Shown here piece by piece: positions 25,336-37,900 of a DNA stretch of 64,000 bases (positions within the stretch are counted from its first letter, which is position 1; each line of letters opens with the position of its first letter). The notes under the pieces are model-generated. The model searched no databases. It worked only from the letters and a program-made list of their open reading frames with translations, and was not told the origin of the DNA. Made by a program: the position numbers and the translations under genes. Source of the DNA: Kryptolebias marmoratus (taxonomy: Eukaryota > Chordata > Actinopteri > Cyprinodontiformes > Rivulidae); NCBI RefSeq assembly GCF_001649575.2, contig NC_051449.1, forward strand, positions 10,521,236 through 10,585,235, read 5' to 3'.

Positions 25336-28300
25336 CACTGGTTGCATTCAGGTTAACAGCTTATTCTGCTATTGACTCTTGTTTTGAGTCAAGAGTAGAA
25401 TTGTCTGTCACTGACAGAGAAGATTTGGAAAGTTTTTCAAGAGTGCAGCCCACATACTCAACTCTGCTGCTCAAGCCACAAATGCATTTTCATTACAAAT
25501 GTGGCATCATTTAAGGGGAAAGAAATATGTTTTCCAAAGGTGTAAAATGTAATGCTAAGAAGCATTGTTACAATGAAGAAATAATTGACTAAAAACAAAT
25601 TTCCTTACTGTTGTGCTATATTTATTTATGAATATTTATAAATAATAAATAAAGATATTGTGCGGTCTGATTGTAAAAGTAAGTGACTGTCGGCAAGAAG
25701 CAGAAAGGTACCAACTTGAACTTGAACACCAGCTCGAAGAAAGATATGATTTATTTTTAGGTGAATAATCAATGCATTGAAAAAAAACAAGCATCTTCAG
25801 AATGGTGATGATGCATAAAGTGATAATACAAAATGTGATTTAGAAGAAAATGACTCTTTCTTACAGACACCAATAAAAAAGAACAAAAATAAACTGAGAC
25901 AAAACGATGAATATATTCACCAAAAACATTACCACTTTAGAAACAGATTGGTGTTTGAAGCATATGCTAATCTGAGAATCTGCATATCATAATAAAGAAG
26001 AAACAAATTTAAGCTTGAAGGTAATACTGGCAGAAAGAAGACATGAAACAAGTCATTAAAAAATACCCATAATTTGGCTTTTATTTTAGTAAGTCTTTCA
26101 GATAAACAATAATGGACACTTCTTGAAGCAAAAGGGGGAAAAAAAACATACTGAAAGGAAAAGAATCATTTAGAGGCTTTTGTAGTATAAGTATGAGCTG
26201 AAAACTTTGATTTAACTAGAAATAAAATTTAAAATGGCAGATTAAAATGAAGGAACTGCTGAATATAACATCAGAGCAGACTATAAAATCTTCTTTTAAG
26301 CCGCAGTTATCTTGATTCTCTGCTTGTAATTTCTCATTTTTATTCACAACCTGAGAAGAATCTGACAGGTCTTATAGACTAAAAAGAGTTGTCAAAATTA
26401 CTATTATAAAGCCACATAGTACAGCCACAATGTTTAACAAGAGATCTTTTTTTTCTTTTTCATGCCTGCATGATTTGAATGGAAAAATTACAAGTTTGAT
26501 AATCAAAACTCCTGAATTTTTTTTTTGAAGATTCTTTTCAAAGGAAAATGTTCCTTGAGCTTTGAACAGATAATGAAACCGACTGCTGTTTTGATGGGGA
26601 GTGAATAATGTGCAGCATTCACTATCTTACTCTGTGTCTGCCAATCTTTCTGGTGAGCAAAAGGGAAAAAAACAAAAAATTAAAAAAATTAAAAATACAT
26701 GTGCCAGTTCTGAGGTCAGGAATGAAATAAACATGGCGATGTGACCAAGAATAGGTCAAAACCGTGTCACTGCCCAGATGAATTAAAACTGCCCAGCATC
26801 ACAAGATGGAATCCTTATTTTTCAAAGCAGCCACTGATCATACATTATTCCAAATTAGATCCAAAAAGTGGAAAAAAATGTTTCCTTGTTGTTTTTTTTA
26901 CAGTTAATCCTCTGCTCTTTGCCAGAAAACAAGCTTCTTTCAATAACCAAAACGACAACACGTCATTCTCATGTATAAATCACATTTCCAGTGCATAAAT
27001 TATTCAAATTAAACACAATTTAGACTCAAATACTTTTAAACTCAAATATTGAATGGTTTTTATGTCAAATATGTTTTCCTTTTGCCCATATGAGACATAT
27101 AATTCACTTCTGCAACATTATTGTGCATCATGAAGCTTTAATGTGAACAATTTTAACCATAACATCAAAAATCTTTCCTGACTGAAGGTGTGATGTTTGC
27201 AGGTTCTCCCTATCTGCCTGCCCTAACTGGATGGAAGCATTTTCTGTCACAGCACTTCCTTTTATCTCAAAGAAATATTTCAGAAGCAAAAAGGAAATAC
27301 TGCATTTTTTTTTTGTAGTTTTGGTTTACATAAACTTTATTATTTCTTATCTGCTTTGCTTGTGTGTTCCTGTTAAAAATAAGTGAAATCAACCATGTTG
27401 CATAAATCAGCGGTCCCAATTGTTTTCGGCATATTCGAGTAAAAACTATAAAGCAAATAGTTTCCGGTGGCTCCTGACAGCTCTGAACATCAAAGGTCAC
27501 ACTGGATGACTTGAATCGGAAATGAGCGACTTTGTGACTAAGCAAATATGTAATTCCATTTAAGTTATATTTGCTTTTCTCTAAACCAGACAGTTTGCAT
27601 CTGCTTTCCCAGACGCGACTGCTTATTGTTCTGCATTTCAATGGCGGAATACAAGCCATTAGACATGGACAATTGAGCGGGGTTGTCAAGTTCAAAAATA
27701 TTTCTGGTGGTGATGGAGAAAAACACATAGTCCTGTTCTTGAAAGACGTAAAGGTCGATGAAATCTGTTTTGCCTGCACAGCTTAATGGCCAAAGATGCT
27801 TTTAAAAAGTTCATATTTTACAGTCTTTGCAATAACACAATATTGCCTGAGTACACAAAAAAAACATATCTGCCCCTATAACGATATTAACACACACCGG
27901 TCTCGATCAAACGTCCGCATTAACAAACAAACCAAATTGGACTGTCACAGGCTGCCGTGTCACATGACCATATCTGAATTACCAGTGATGCAGAATGCAC
28001 AGGAGGGGTGGAGGCATGGAGATATATAATAACACTGTTATCACAGCAGAGATCACATGCAATCACTGTGGCTACATTATCAGGGGGCTGCTGGCAAGCG
28101 TCTTCTCTGACAACCTCACCACTGCAATTCTGTTTCATTACTCTCTATTTACCAAGAAAAAAAATGTTCAGAGTCCAATTGTGCACCTTCAGAACTCATG
28201 ATGAAATGCATCTATTATTATAAAATTGGATGTAATGATTAGTTTAAACTATGAGCAATGATTAGGGTGTGGATTATTAAACCTAATTAGATTATTCAAT

Positions 28301-28884
28301 ATCCACATCGGGCAAAAGAATTTGCTATTGATGATATCTCTGCCGCTCGCAAATCGCTTTAATGCTTTCATATTTCAACTTGTGCGTCACAGACCCTCGT
28401 CTCGCAGCCTGATGTGATTTTGCTGTTAGGCCCCGCCGTGTCAGACATATTTCTTTATAAAGAGCTGTCTGTCCATACACCTTTCCCTGGGCTGTGCCGT
28501 CTGTCACCCAAACGGAGCGTGTCCATCTGTCCTTTCCCATTCACGCCGTGTTGTTCTCACCATCAACGGAACGCAGGGACGGTTGACAGCTGTTTGTTGA
28601 TTCAATGCCACGGCTTATTTCCTCTGCCTGTTTGTTCGGGTGTCAGCATTCAGTAACGTCAGGGGTTGGAGCCGGTGTGTTTCTGTTTCAAATCTTGCGT
28701 CTGACAGTACAGCACAGCTGGTCTTTGTCAGGCAGGTGGGACAGACTTGAGCTCAACAGTTTAGTGACGAGCGTCTCTCCAAACACTGGTTTCGTAGGCT
28801 CAAAATCAACCTAATTGAGAATGCTTAAATACTTCTATCAACCAAATTTGTTATATTTATGTAGCATCTTTTTTGAACATTTCT
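25336..28884. other. Intergenic, no gene seen
   Basis: No exon supported; the 170-codon - strand frame at 27267-27779 shows no domain I know. At 28210-28305 there is a striking density of TAAT/ATTA homeodomain cores in non-repetitive sequence, a plausible enhancer. An inverted-repeat-like AATAAATA segment lies near 25620-25660. Confidence 0.45.
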
Positions 28885-29505
28885 GTCTGTGAGGCTGACA
28901 CCCTGTCTGCTAACCAGGACTAGCTTGGCTTGGGTTTCCTGAGCCATCCTTTCGTTCTACTGCTCTAAGCTTAGATTGCTGCAGGACAAACTGACCACAT
29001 TTCCCCACTCTGCTGCTGTCTTTACTCTATCTGCTCCCCATGTGTGTACATGCAATTATTGCCTGTGTTTTTTTTTTCTTCTTTTCTACAAACTACACCT
29101 GGACCAGTAATTCTGTGTTTGTCTGTCTCTCTCTCCTGTCCTCTCAAACCCAAGCCGGTCGAGGCAGATGGCCGCCCATCCTGAGCCTTGTTTTGCCGGA
29201 GGTTTCTTCCTGTTAAAACGGAGTGGCTCCTTTCCACTGTCGTCAACGTGCTGATTAGGATGGGAGATTGCGAGGAAGTGAAGATTTGATGTAATCTGCT
29301 GGCTTCCTTAGATTGGCATTTTATAATGTACTGTATGTGAATGTATTGTGTTATATTCAGAAGTGAACTGACTGAATGGATTTCAGTCAGGATCTAAGTT
29401 TAATATCTATATTTGTTTTGTCTTTGTACAGTAACCTGAAATAACTTCTGTTGTGAATTGACTGCAAGTAAATAAACCAAAATGACCTTAAGAATTGAAC
29501 TGAAC
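28885..29505 (+). repeat. Teleost LINE-like 3' region fragment
   Basis: Landmarks 'GGTCGAGGCAGATGGC', 'CGCCCATCCTGAGCC', 'GGAGGTTTCTTCCTGTTAAA' and a terminal 'GAATTGAACTGAA'-type tail match, from memory, a very abundant fish repeat usually annotated as the 3' part of a non-LTR retrotransposon. The 5' side ('CTGCTCTAAGCTTAG..CTGCTG') is also typical. No reverse transcriptase frame is present. Confidence 0.65.
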
Positions 29506-31244
29506 ATTCAGCGTACAGTGGCAGGTAAAATCTGGTCACCATTCTTTTGTTGTTGTGCAAATTAAATATGATCAAAACTCAGAATGAGGTAAAGATTTAA
29601 TTTATTTATTTATTTTGACATTTTACAATATTAATATTTATTAAAGTCTTAAATTAGCGGGAAAAAACCCTATAAAAACAAATGATTGCATTATCTTGCC
29701 TGTGACCAATACAATACATGTTTTGAGACACTACCAGGGGAGCAATACAGTAAAGAAACATCAGCAACAAAAAAAAAACAATTCAACCAACTCAGTATGA
29801 GTTTCAATCAACATAGAAAAGATTCAGTGCAATACAACAACTCATTTTAAGTTAAACTAATTATTTATAAGGCAATAAAATAAATGATTACCAAAGGCTT
29901 TGTTTTAGAATAACAATATATTTTTATAACACCTAACTCACACAACATATAAAGTAAATTACAAAGAAAAGAGAGATTAACACTCTTTCAACAACTCAGC
30001 GTTAAGGAAAAAAGTGCAATTTCTATAGTATGAACAATAAAACATAAGTTAACCTTTTAAAAAAGCGGTTTTCATAACAGCTTACAAATGAAAAAGTATA
30101 ACCGCTCATTAACGTCTACATGCAACTGTAAACAAACAACAACCTCACAGTTGTGACAGTGCAAGAGTTTAGCTGCTGTGAGAAAAAGAAATAAAAAAAA
30201 ACAAAAGCAGACTGAAATAATTAAAGGCAAATAATGTCAGAGCACTGTGTGGCAAATTAGAATCGTACAATTACAGAGCCAGTAACTTTCTATACTTTAC
30301 CCAACTGCCCTACTTCAAGGGTGTTCTTTGAAAGTATTATTTTATCCTTGTGATCAACTATATGAGAACATTTCTACACATTTTAAAGTTATCTGTTTTG
30401 CTTTTAAGTATATGCCTGTGGAGACTCACCTGCTTTCAGACTCTTCACCTAAAAATTTACAGAACTGTATTTAAGTGATGAAAAGGCATAAAAGCTGTTG
30501 CATCTTTGTTTCATTCCAAACCTTTCTCATCCTGATCACGTCGAACACGTACGTCTGTGAATTGGAACTAATTCATTAATCTTTACATCCCTAATGGGGA
30601 CTGGTTTGTATTTTGTAACATTCTCTTTAACAGGTGTTACATTTTTATTTCACCATAGAGCATTTTACTTTGTGTGATGTGATCTTTTTTTTAAAAAGAC
30701 TTCTTTAGGATCCTTAGACAACGCTGCATGCACTACTCTGAAAATCTTTCCACAGACTGACACAGAGCCTTTGACTGCTGGAAAAGACTTTCTTCAATAT
30801 TTTCTCATATTACAATTTCAAATTAGCCCGGTTCTAAACAAGCACATCAAGGTCTTACCAGTACCTGAAAGCTCAGAGCTCTTGAAGCACTTCAGACTTT
30901 TGCAAATACAAATGCACAAATAATATATCTACTGATCTTTTTTGAAAAGATGAAAAGAATGATTTTTTTTGTCATCATTCCTTATAATCTTAAGCAACCA
31001 GACACCCTCATCCCGTGCCCACCATGGCGTTTATAGATGTCACGATTTACTAAACTATGAAGATTTTTTACTGCCTAAAAAAGGCAGATTCAAGGATGTT
31101 TGTCGAAACGACATTTGCTTTTTTTAAGCACATATTCGTAAACGCACAAACAGCCTCTTCCACCAGACAGTGAGTCATGCCATAAATCATGCATAAGCGT
31201 AAAGCATGCAAACAGGATTGAGAGGTTCAATAACTGACTAAACG
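29506..31244. other. Intergenic, no gene seen
   Basis: Very AT-rich, with many A runs and TTTATTTATTTA-like tracts near 29598-29612. No exon supported. Confidence 0.55.
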
Positions 31245-31600
31245 GCAGAATGGGCAGGAAACTGATCTAAGCAACTTTGAACGTGATATGATGTTAGATC
31301 CCAGACATGCTAATTCCAACATAAACACCATTCGGGGGACGTTTACTCAGCCGCAGTGGCTTCAGTTTAATCAGAGCAGTGCCGCGAGCGAAACGTATGC
31401 ACAAAGACGCCTCGTTGCCAGGAGAGGTGACAAGAGAATGACAAGATTTGTTCAAGCTGACAGTTTGTCGACAGAAACAGTTCAGTACCACGGTGATGTG
31501 CAGGGACAGAGGGGTGGGGGGGCATCCTAAATCAGACAAATCTCAAAATGGATGGACCACAGCAGCAAAACATTACAGCCGTTTCCACTATGTCAACTCC
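31245..31600 (+). pseudogene. Tc1-like transposase, N-terminal relic
   Basis: The + strand encodes, in pieces, 'DLSNFERDMML' followed after a gap by 'RRLVARRGDKRMTRFVQAD'. This parallels the N-terminal helix-turn-helix region of fish Tc1-like transposases (Leu-Ser-Asp-Phe-Glu-Arg-Gly, then Val-x-Ala-Arg-Gly-x-x-Arg-Met-x-Arg-Leu-Val-Gln-Ala-Asp). The middle of the domain is replaced by unrelated sequence and the frame later shifts. The 80-codon open frame at 31288-31530 is this relic and not a host gene. The similarity is judged from memory. Confidence 0.65.
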
Positions 31601-32469
31601 AAACAAATGAGAGAAAGCCATAGAGGGGGGATGTCATCACTGCTGCTCAGCGGGAAGCTTTGCCAAAGGGATAAAGGTTTGTGTTGCAGCACGGTCACGG
31701 CAGGGAGACAGTTTAGCATAAACTGCATGAATCCACGGGTCCGTTCTGTACGGGGGCCTATAAACACTGCTCAGTCAAGTTTTCTTTGGTGTAGGCTGAG
31801 CTGTAATGACACAGCATACCTAAACACTTCTAATAAATACATTTATGCGGCTTACGTTTAAAAATAAATGCTTCCAGCAGGGTGATGTAACATATCATGG
31901 TAATGCATTCCCAGAAACATCACAGCTCGCCCCCCAGAACTCAATAAATCATCACTGGTTTGAGGTGAAACCCATTACAAAGCAAATATTAACCCCACCT
32001 GATAAATGCTTTATGTTTTACAACATATTCTAACACATCTTTAATAGGCACGCATATTTTATGGCTGTGTTGCGAGCCCATACAGTGAATATCATAATAG
32101 TTACTAACATAAAAGGATGTTGTGTTCTTGTTGGAAGGAGTGGGTGGAGTGAGGGGGTTCAACAATAAAAGAGACTAAATTATACAGTGCAGTTCTTTGA
32201 TGAATACTTTAAAACTGTAAATGTTACAGCGTGAACATTTCTTACATGTTCATTTATATTTAACATGGAGGCCCTAAATTAAATCCTGTCATTCACTGTG
32301 TTAAAACAACGACAAAAACAATTAAAGAAACTTTGTGACATTTCCTTCAATGTCAAACCGCGATTGTTAATGTTGTTCTGTGTGTCGTGATAACAGCTAT
32401 GACATGATAGTGGTTGCCGTATGAATCCAGAATAGCCATTTTTTTAATATGCTCCATCAATCTTTATTA
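31601..32469. other. Intergenic, no gene seen
   Basis: No exon supported. The first part might still be degraded transposon sequence continuing from the relic to the left. Confidence 0.45.
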
Positions 32470-32905
32470 TTACCCCTGCCAAAGGCGAAAGGGCAGTAAT
32501 GCTTTTGTCTCTCTGAGTGTGTGTGTGTTTGAGTGTTCTTTTGTCTGTAGTAAAATATTTTATGAATCAGAGGACAAATTTTAATGAAACAGTCAGAATG
32601 TAATCATTGGATGTACATGTACAACCTGTTACTGATGACATCAATCTCATTCAAGATGGCTGCTAAGCAACCTTACGCTACACAGAAATTGACATAAGTG
32701 AGCGAATTTTACAGATACTGAGCTAAAATGTGGTGTGGTAGTAGCTGGGAGTCATCCTCAGCACATACTTTGAGTGCTAACGGATCTCGCAATATTACAT
32801 AAGATTGCAAATATTTACAAGCTTTGACCAAAAACTTTGTCGTGTCTCAGCATGAGATGATTTTAGCGGGCGATATGCATTCCTTCAATGCCCTTAATTA
32901 CTGAG
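32470..32905 (-). repeat. Dispersed repeat family A, inverted copy
   Basis: The reverse complement carries the same landmarks as the + strand copies: 'GATGACTCCCAGCTACTACC', 'TTTTAGCTCAGTATCTGTAAA', 'GCAGCCATCTTGAAT', 'TGTACATCCAATGATTAC' and 'TTTCATTAAAAT'. It ends with 'CGCCTTTGGCAGGGGTAAT', which also closes the copy in the aqp4 intron at about 56700 and so marks one terminus of the element. Confidence 0.75.
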
Positions 32906-34902
32906 ACCTTTATAGGATGTTTCCTAGCAAACTGATTTCCTGAATGACTAGATTATTGCAGGAAGGGGGAACTGAATATTTAAAAAAAAAAAAATCTTGG
33001 CATTCTGAAAAAGGCCTGGAAAAATTAAAGTGAGCAGGGCTTGTCTCCTCCCATCACAAGCGTCAGTCCTGCTTCCACCTTGATGCATGTGAGCTTCGTA
33101 CGAGGCGGAAAGCGGAGCCACTCCCTGAGGCTGCGGATCTGATTCGGCCAGACAGGCATCCGATGCATTTAGAGGAACGTTCAATCTATCAAGGGGCGCA
33201 GATTTAAAAGTGCCTGCTCTTCTTTAATGACGCGTTGTTAGTGCAGTCTGTCGTTTCACTTTTTTTTTTCTTTTCTTTTTTTTTTTATTCTCAGTGCAGA
33301 GGAAGAAATTAGATTTAACAAGAACAACAAACCCTTAGGCTCCAAATGACTTCAGCTAAGTTGCTAATTTGATTTAAAGAGAGCAGATAATAAAACTTAT
33401 TTGGAATCGTGTCTGCTGTATTGTGTTGCATAATGAGCAACACAAGCAACATCATTACAACTTTCCTTTTTCTCTAAAGTTAGTTAGCTGTTCAAAAGTC
33501 TGCTGGCTAGATAACTTTTTGTCCATGTTGTACTTTTGCCATCCCATACTGACTCTTTTAGCTGTGTGTTCAACTTTCAATAACCAAAAGAGCACAACAC
33601 TGATTAAAATGCTTCGAGAATAGATTTCCCGCTGTTTCTTTCCCCCTTTGCAGTGTTGTCAGTGCTGTCCTGATCCCATGCCCTCCTGTATGAGAGCTCA
33701 GCCGAGGTCCTCTCCAGCCTCAGCCATGCTGTCTGTAAACTTTGCATATTGATGAGTATGCATGAATAATTTTTACACTTCCTGCCTTTTTTTTTTTCCT
33801 TTTTCCATTTGTTTCTGCATCGTTAAGGATTTTCTATTCAAATATAACAAACTAAATACTGTCTTAGTTTTGGTTTTCTTCCCCCCACCCCCCCTTTTGG
33901 AAAGAGTCAGAACAACATTGCCAGAAATAACCAGTCAAGGAAGTGAAGTGAGCAGACCTTGGATCCTGATATTCATATAAGTGCTATTTTGATAAGAACA
34001 TAAAAATGTCTTAAAAAATTGACAACCGCTCTCTGCCTCACAGCTGCCACTTCCCAGAGGAAAAAAAAAAGTCTGTTCTCTGCAGCAGTATGTTTTTTTT
34101 TTTTTTTTTTTCATGTAAACCTTGTGAAACAACACAGTTTAATCAATAAATCCCAGTTGGACAAAGCACTGACAAGATGGGACAGAACACTGAGGCCCCA
34201 CTGTGCAACCCTAAGAGACAGAAAGTGTCCACCGTTAATCTCCCAATACCGGTCTCTACAGGAAAGCACTACAGTTCCCAAGTTCATCTTCTGTACGAGT
34301 CACTCTTTTTACAGCGTTGGATCAACCTGCATTAGGCAGAGAATTCAGAAAGACTAATTTGCATTTTTTTTCTTTTAGCAACATTACTAGTAAAGAATAA
34401 CTAGATAATTATCATAGTTAAAATCTGTTTTCTGTCACATTCAAATGATTACACACATGTATACATAGGAAAACAGAAAACAGGAACGAAAGGTAATCTG
34501 TGAGAAGATTGGTCACCTCACAGCAGATGAAGGCCTTTTAAAGGCAGTCAAGAGGATTGTTTTGATTTCTCTCCTCTGACAAATGGGGATGGATTTTTTT
34601 AGATCCATCAACCTTGTTCCAAGCCATGTTTTAAAACCAGTTCAGACCTTTTCCATCACAAACTGACTAGTGCTGAGTACAGCCTACAAAATGAAAAGTG
34701 CAGCTCAGATTACTGTAGCATTTACTATAACCATTAGTTTTGCTTTAACTTACAGAACATGCTCCATATAACACTAAGGCTTTTGCCTTGCTCTCTGGGA
34801 ATATCAATAGCTTATTTAAAAACAGTTTACTTTCAATAGAAATCCTCAAGACTCATTTGTCTTGATTTTCAGTCAGCGGGTTCATTTGACCCTAAACCAA
34901 AG
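32906..34902. other. Intergenic, no gene seen
   Basis: No exon supported. Runs of A (32978-32993) and T (33260-33290, 34093-34111) are frequent. At 33741-33764 two octamer-like POU sites, TTTGCATA and TATGCATG, lie 8 bp apart. Confidence 0.5.
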
Positions 34903-34995
34903 ATTGATTGACTGATTGATTTAATAATTTATATAGCGCTTAACAACAACCAATTACGGTGACCAAAGCGCTTTACAGTAACATGTATCTCATGC
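34903..34995 (+). repeat. Short interspersed repeat with 3'-type hairpin
   Basis: A short (TTGA/TTGATT)n tract leads into 'TTTATATAGCGCTT', a spacer, and 'CAAAGCGCTTTACAGTA'. The arms AGCGCTT (34935-34941) and AAGCGCT (34966-34972) are perfectly complementary. The same design recurs at 56051-56130. I recognise 'TTTATATAGCGC..' as a widespread teleost repeat but do not assign its family. Confidence 0.6.
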
Positions 34996-37900
34996 TAATT
35001 TATCAACATCGCTACATAAAAAGAACAAAACATATCACAATGTAAAAAAAAACATTTGGAAAACAAATCAATATTATGTAAGACTTATGTGTAGGCCTTT
35101 CCAATGAAAACCTGACCCAGGAACATTACTGGTGTTCCTCAGAAATTAACCAGCGGATTTTTAAAAAGTGATTTACAATACACTCTGCTATATCCCTTTT
35201 CTTAGTTTTTGCAAACAGTTTTAATTTACAGCAGAGACTGCCAATACTTCAGTCTACGTAGCACCAATGTATTTATGTATTGTTTATATGTATAGGAATG
35301 AGTGTTTAACATTTTCAAATATGGAAAAAAAAAGCAGCTTTACTTAATTTTTTGCACTGTTAATCTCCACATGGAAACGGCTAGGTAGCACAAAGAAAGA
35401 TAATGAAAATCTGTTTGCTCACATGTGAAGGTTGTATGGACAGTTTAGATGTTATCCCCATACTTTTAGGGATGAGAAGTACAAGCTTTTATTTTGAAAT
35501 AGATATATTTATACACTGCTGACCATCACAGCTATTTCATGTTATTTCACTGAAACATTTAGGCCACCATAGAAGAACAAAATGTTGCACGCTCCCATTT
35601 AGTTTAGCTGTCAGACTACTTTTTTTTTTAATGCTTCACAAATGTTTTCCCTAAATGTTTTTACACAACTGACTACAATAGTGAATGTGTTGCATGGTTG
35701 TGTGTTTTAGTGTTGGCCCTGTCATGGACTCTGCCTGCTTCAGTCTCCTCCTGATTACAATAAACCAGCTATGAAAAAGAAAAAAATATATAAAAACAAA
35801 AAAGTAGCTAATTTATTTTTGCTAACTTCATACGTGAACAATTAATATGCTGCTTGGTGGCAGCTTCTGCCCTACCTGTTCTTATTAGTTAAAATTAATA
35901 AGGACTTAGCGTACCTGTAATCATTTTTGCCCTGAGCTCAGTTAGCAACAACATAATTCACCTGGATTTAATAAGTTCTGGTGTTATTGCTCAACATTTA
36001 CAAGCTTTATTGACTGACTCGCCTGCCTGGGGAAAACCTTTGATTATTTGTGATTAAAATAGCGTATAATAGTATAATTTCACCTTGTCATCGCAGATGT
36101 AAACAGATTACTGAGTAATTTTTACATACAGCACTAAGCACAAGATGTAGCCACTGGCAACTGTTATGGATGAAAAAACAAAGACGATGCATTTATTGAT
36201 TTTGCTGTAAAGTACAAACTCTGTGGGAGAATTCAAACAAAAGGTCAAGAGAAATTAGACGGGACTTTCTCATTATCATAATGACATTTGCCATTATGTC
36301 CTGCCATCCAGTGAATCTGTTCGTCACCTGTTCTTTCTTCAGAGACAAAAGTAAAGCCTTCTGTTTTCACATGTTTGCAGGTCACCCTAGTCCTGAGTTT
36401 ATGTGGTCGCAATTCCATCAATTATCGCAGCTTATTTGTTTGAAAGTTTTTCCCCCCACTAGTATGACAAGAAAACAATTTTCTATGAAGTTTAAAGAAG
36501 AAGTCATTGTAGAAAAAAACAAGGATTATTGGCGCCAGCTTAGTGAGACTGCCTGTTGGAATATAAATACAGAAAAGTCTCTTCCCTTGATGGGGATAAT
36601 TATACTGCTCCTTCCTCAATCAGCTTTCCAGCTCTGCATGAGACCCAGGAGTCTAACTTGGATAAATTTTTCATGGCCTTTCAACAGCCTTTCAGTTTCA
36701 GCTCGTGAGAAGCTGACATTAGAGGAAGAGGACAGTTGCAAACTTAAATGAGCAGGATCCTCGTGCACAACACAGCCAGAGGACACAGCACTGAATGGCT
36801 TGGTTCCCTGAAGAGAGAGGCTCCTCGAACCATTTTGTGCCTCGGCAACACGTCTGTTTGCTTCTTCTCTCTTATTTTGAAGTCTCTTGACAAGTTGCCA
36901 AATACTACCCTGAATAAGGGCATATAGGTAACAATTGTGACTACAGATAATACGAAGTGCTCTGTCTCTCTGTGGTACGTATAACAAATGCATCCCCTTA
37001 CAAATGCCAGGGGTAATATACAGCTTGAGCTATGATTCACTGCAACATAGGGAAATATTGCATCAGTAAATTTCAGGAATTGATACCACTCCCTTAGAGA
37101 AGCGATCTTATTTTATAGTCAAATTGTGTTTTCGTGCAATGGCCTGTCATGAAAGAATGCAAATTTCATAAAGCTTGTGCCATTGCACAGAAGTTAAAAA
37201 AATAAAAAATAAAAAACTGTGAAAGTAATGTTCAAAATGCAAAATAGGTCTCGTAAAGTGAGCTGAATTAATGTTAAAATGTTGGCAATTAAAGCTGCAG
37301 AGTAATATAAACCGTCGATAGCTCGTGGCTACATCACAAACGGATCGTTTTAGTTGTAGCTTTCATTGTTATAAAGGAGAGTCCAGCTCTTTTGAACCAG
37401 GGGTCTGTGGAAAAGGTATGAAGAATCAATAGCTAACCTGCAGTAGCACCTTGAATAGCCTCTTTGGAGAAGGATTTGATTCTGACCAGGACTGACGAGC
37501 TAACAGCTAGTCAGTGTGGATTGCTGTCATCTTCAAACATCTTCAGTTTCAAAGATTTTTTAATATATTTCAAGAACCTTTACACAGCCATGAGTTTGGT
37601 GTTACATGGTTATTTATTAGATTTTGATGGTTATTTGCGAGCACAAAATACAGCAGCAGCAGTTAGCTGTAACACTTCTGATGTAGTCTGGTGCACTTGG
37701 GGCAGGAATATTACAATATTTCTGACATTTATAGCCTTGTGGCATAAAATTTTTGGCGTAAAGATGACTAAATGTAGTTGTTTTAAGACAACAGCAGCAC
37801 ACCTTCCTGTTCAGACTAGCCATTAGCTTGTCATTCTGGTTATATTCATCTTTATTTCTCCAAACAGAGGTTGTTCAAAAAGCTATTTTCAACACATAAG

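Noticed and set aside
25003..25356. 117-codon + strand frame
   Set aside because: Antisense to the Tc1/mariner transposase relic, which explains the open frame.
27267..27779. 170-codon - strand frame
   Set aside because: No recognisable domain, heavily Lys/Asn/Ser, no splice or promoter context; within chance expectation for 64 kb in six frames.
36281..36751. 156-codon + strand frame
   Set aside because: No family resemblance and no conserved-looking motifs; overlaps a - strand frame of similar quality.
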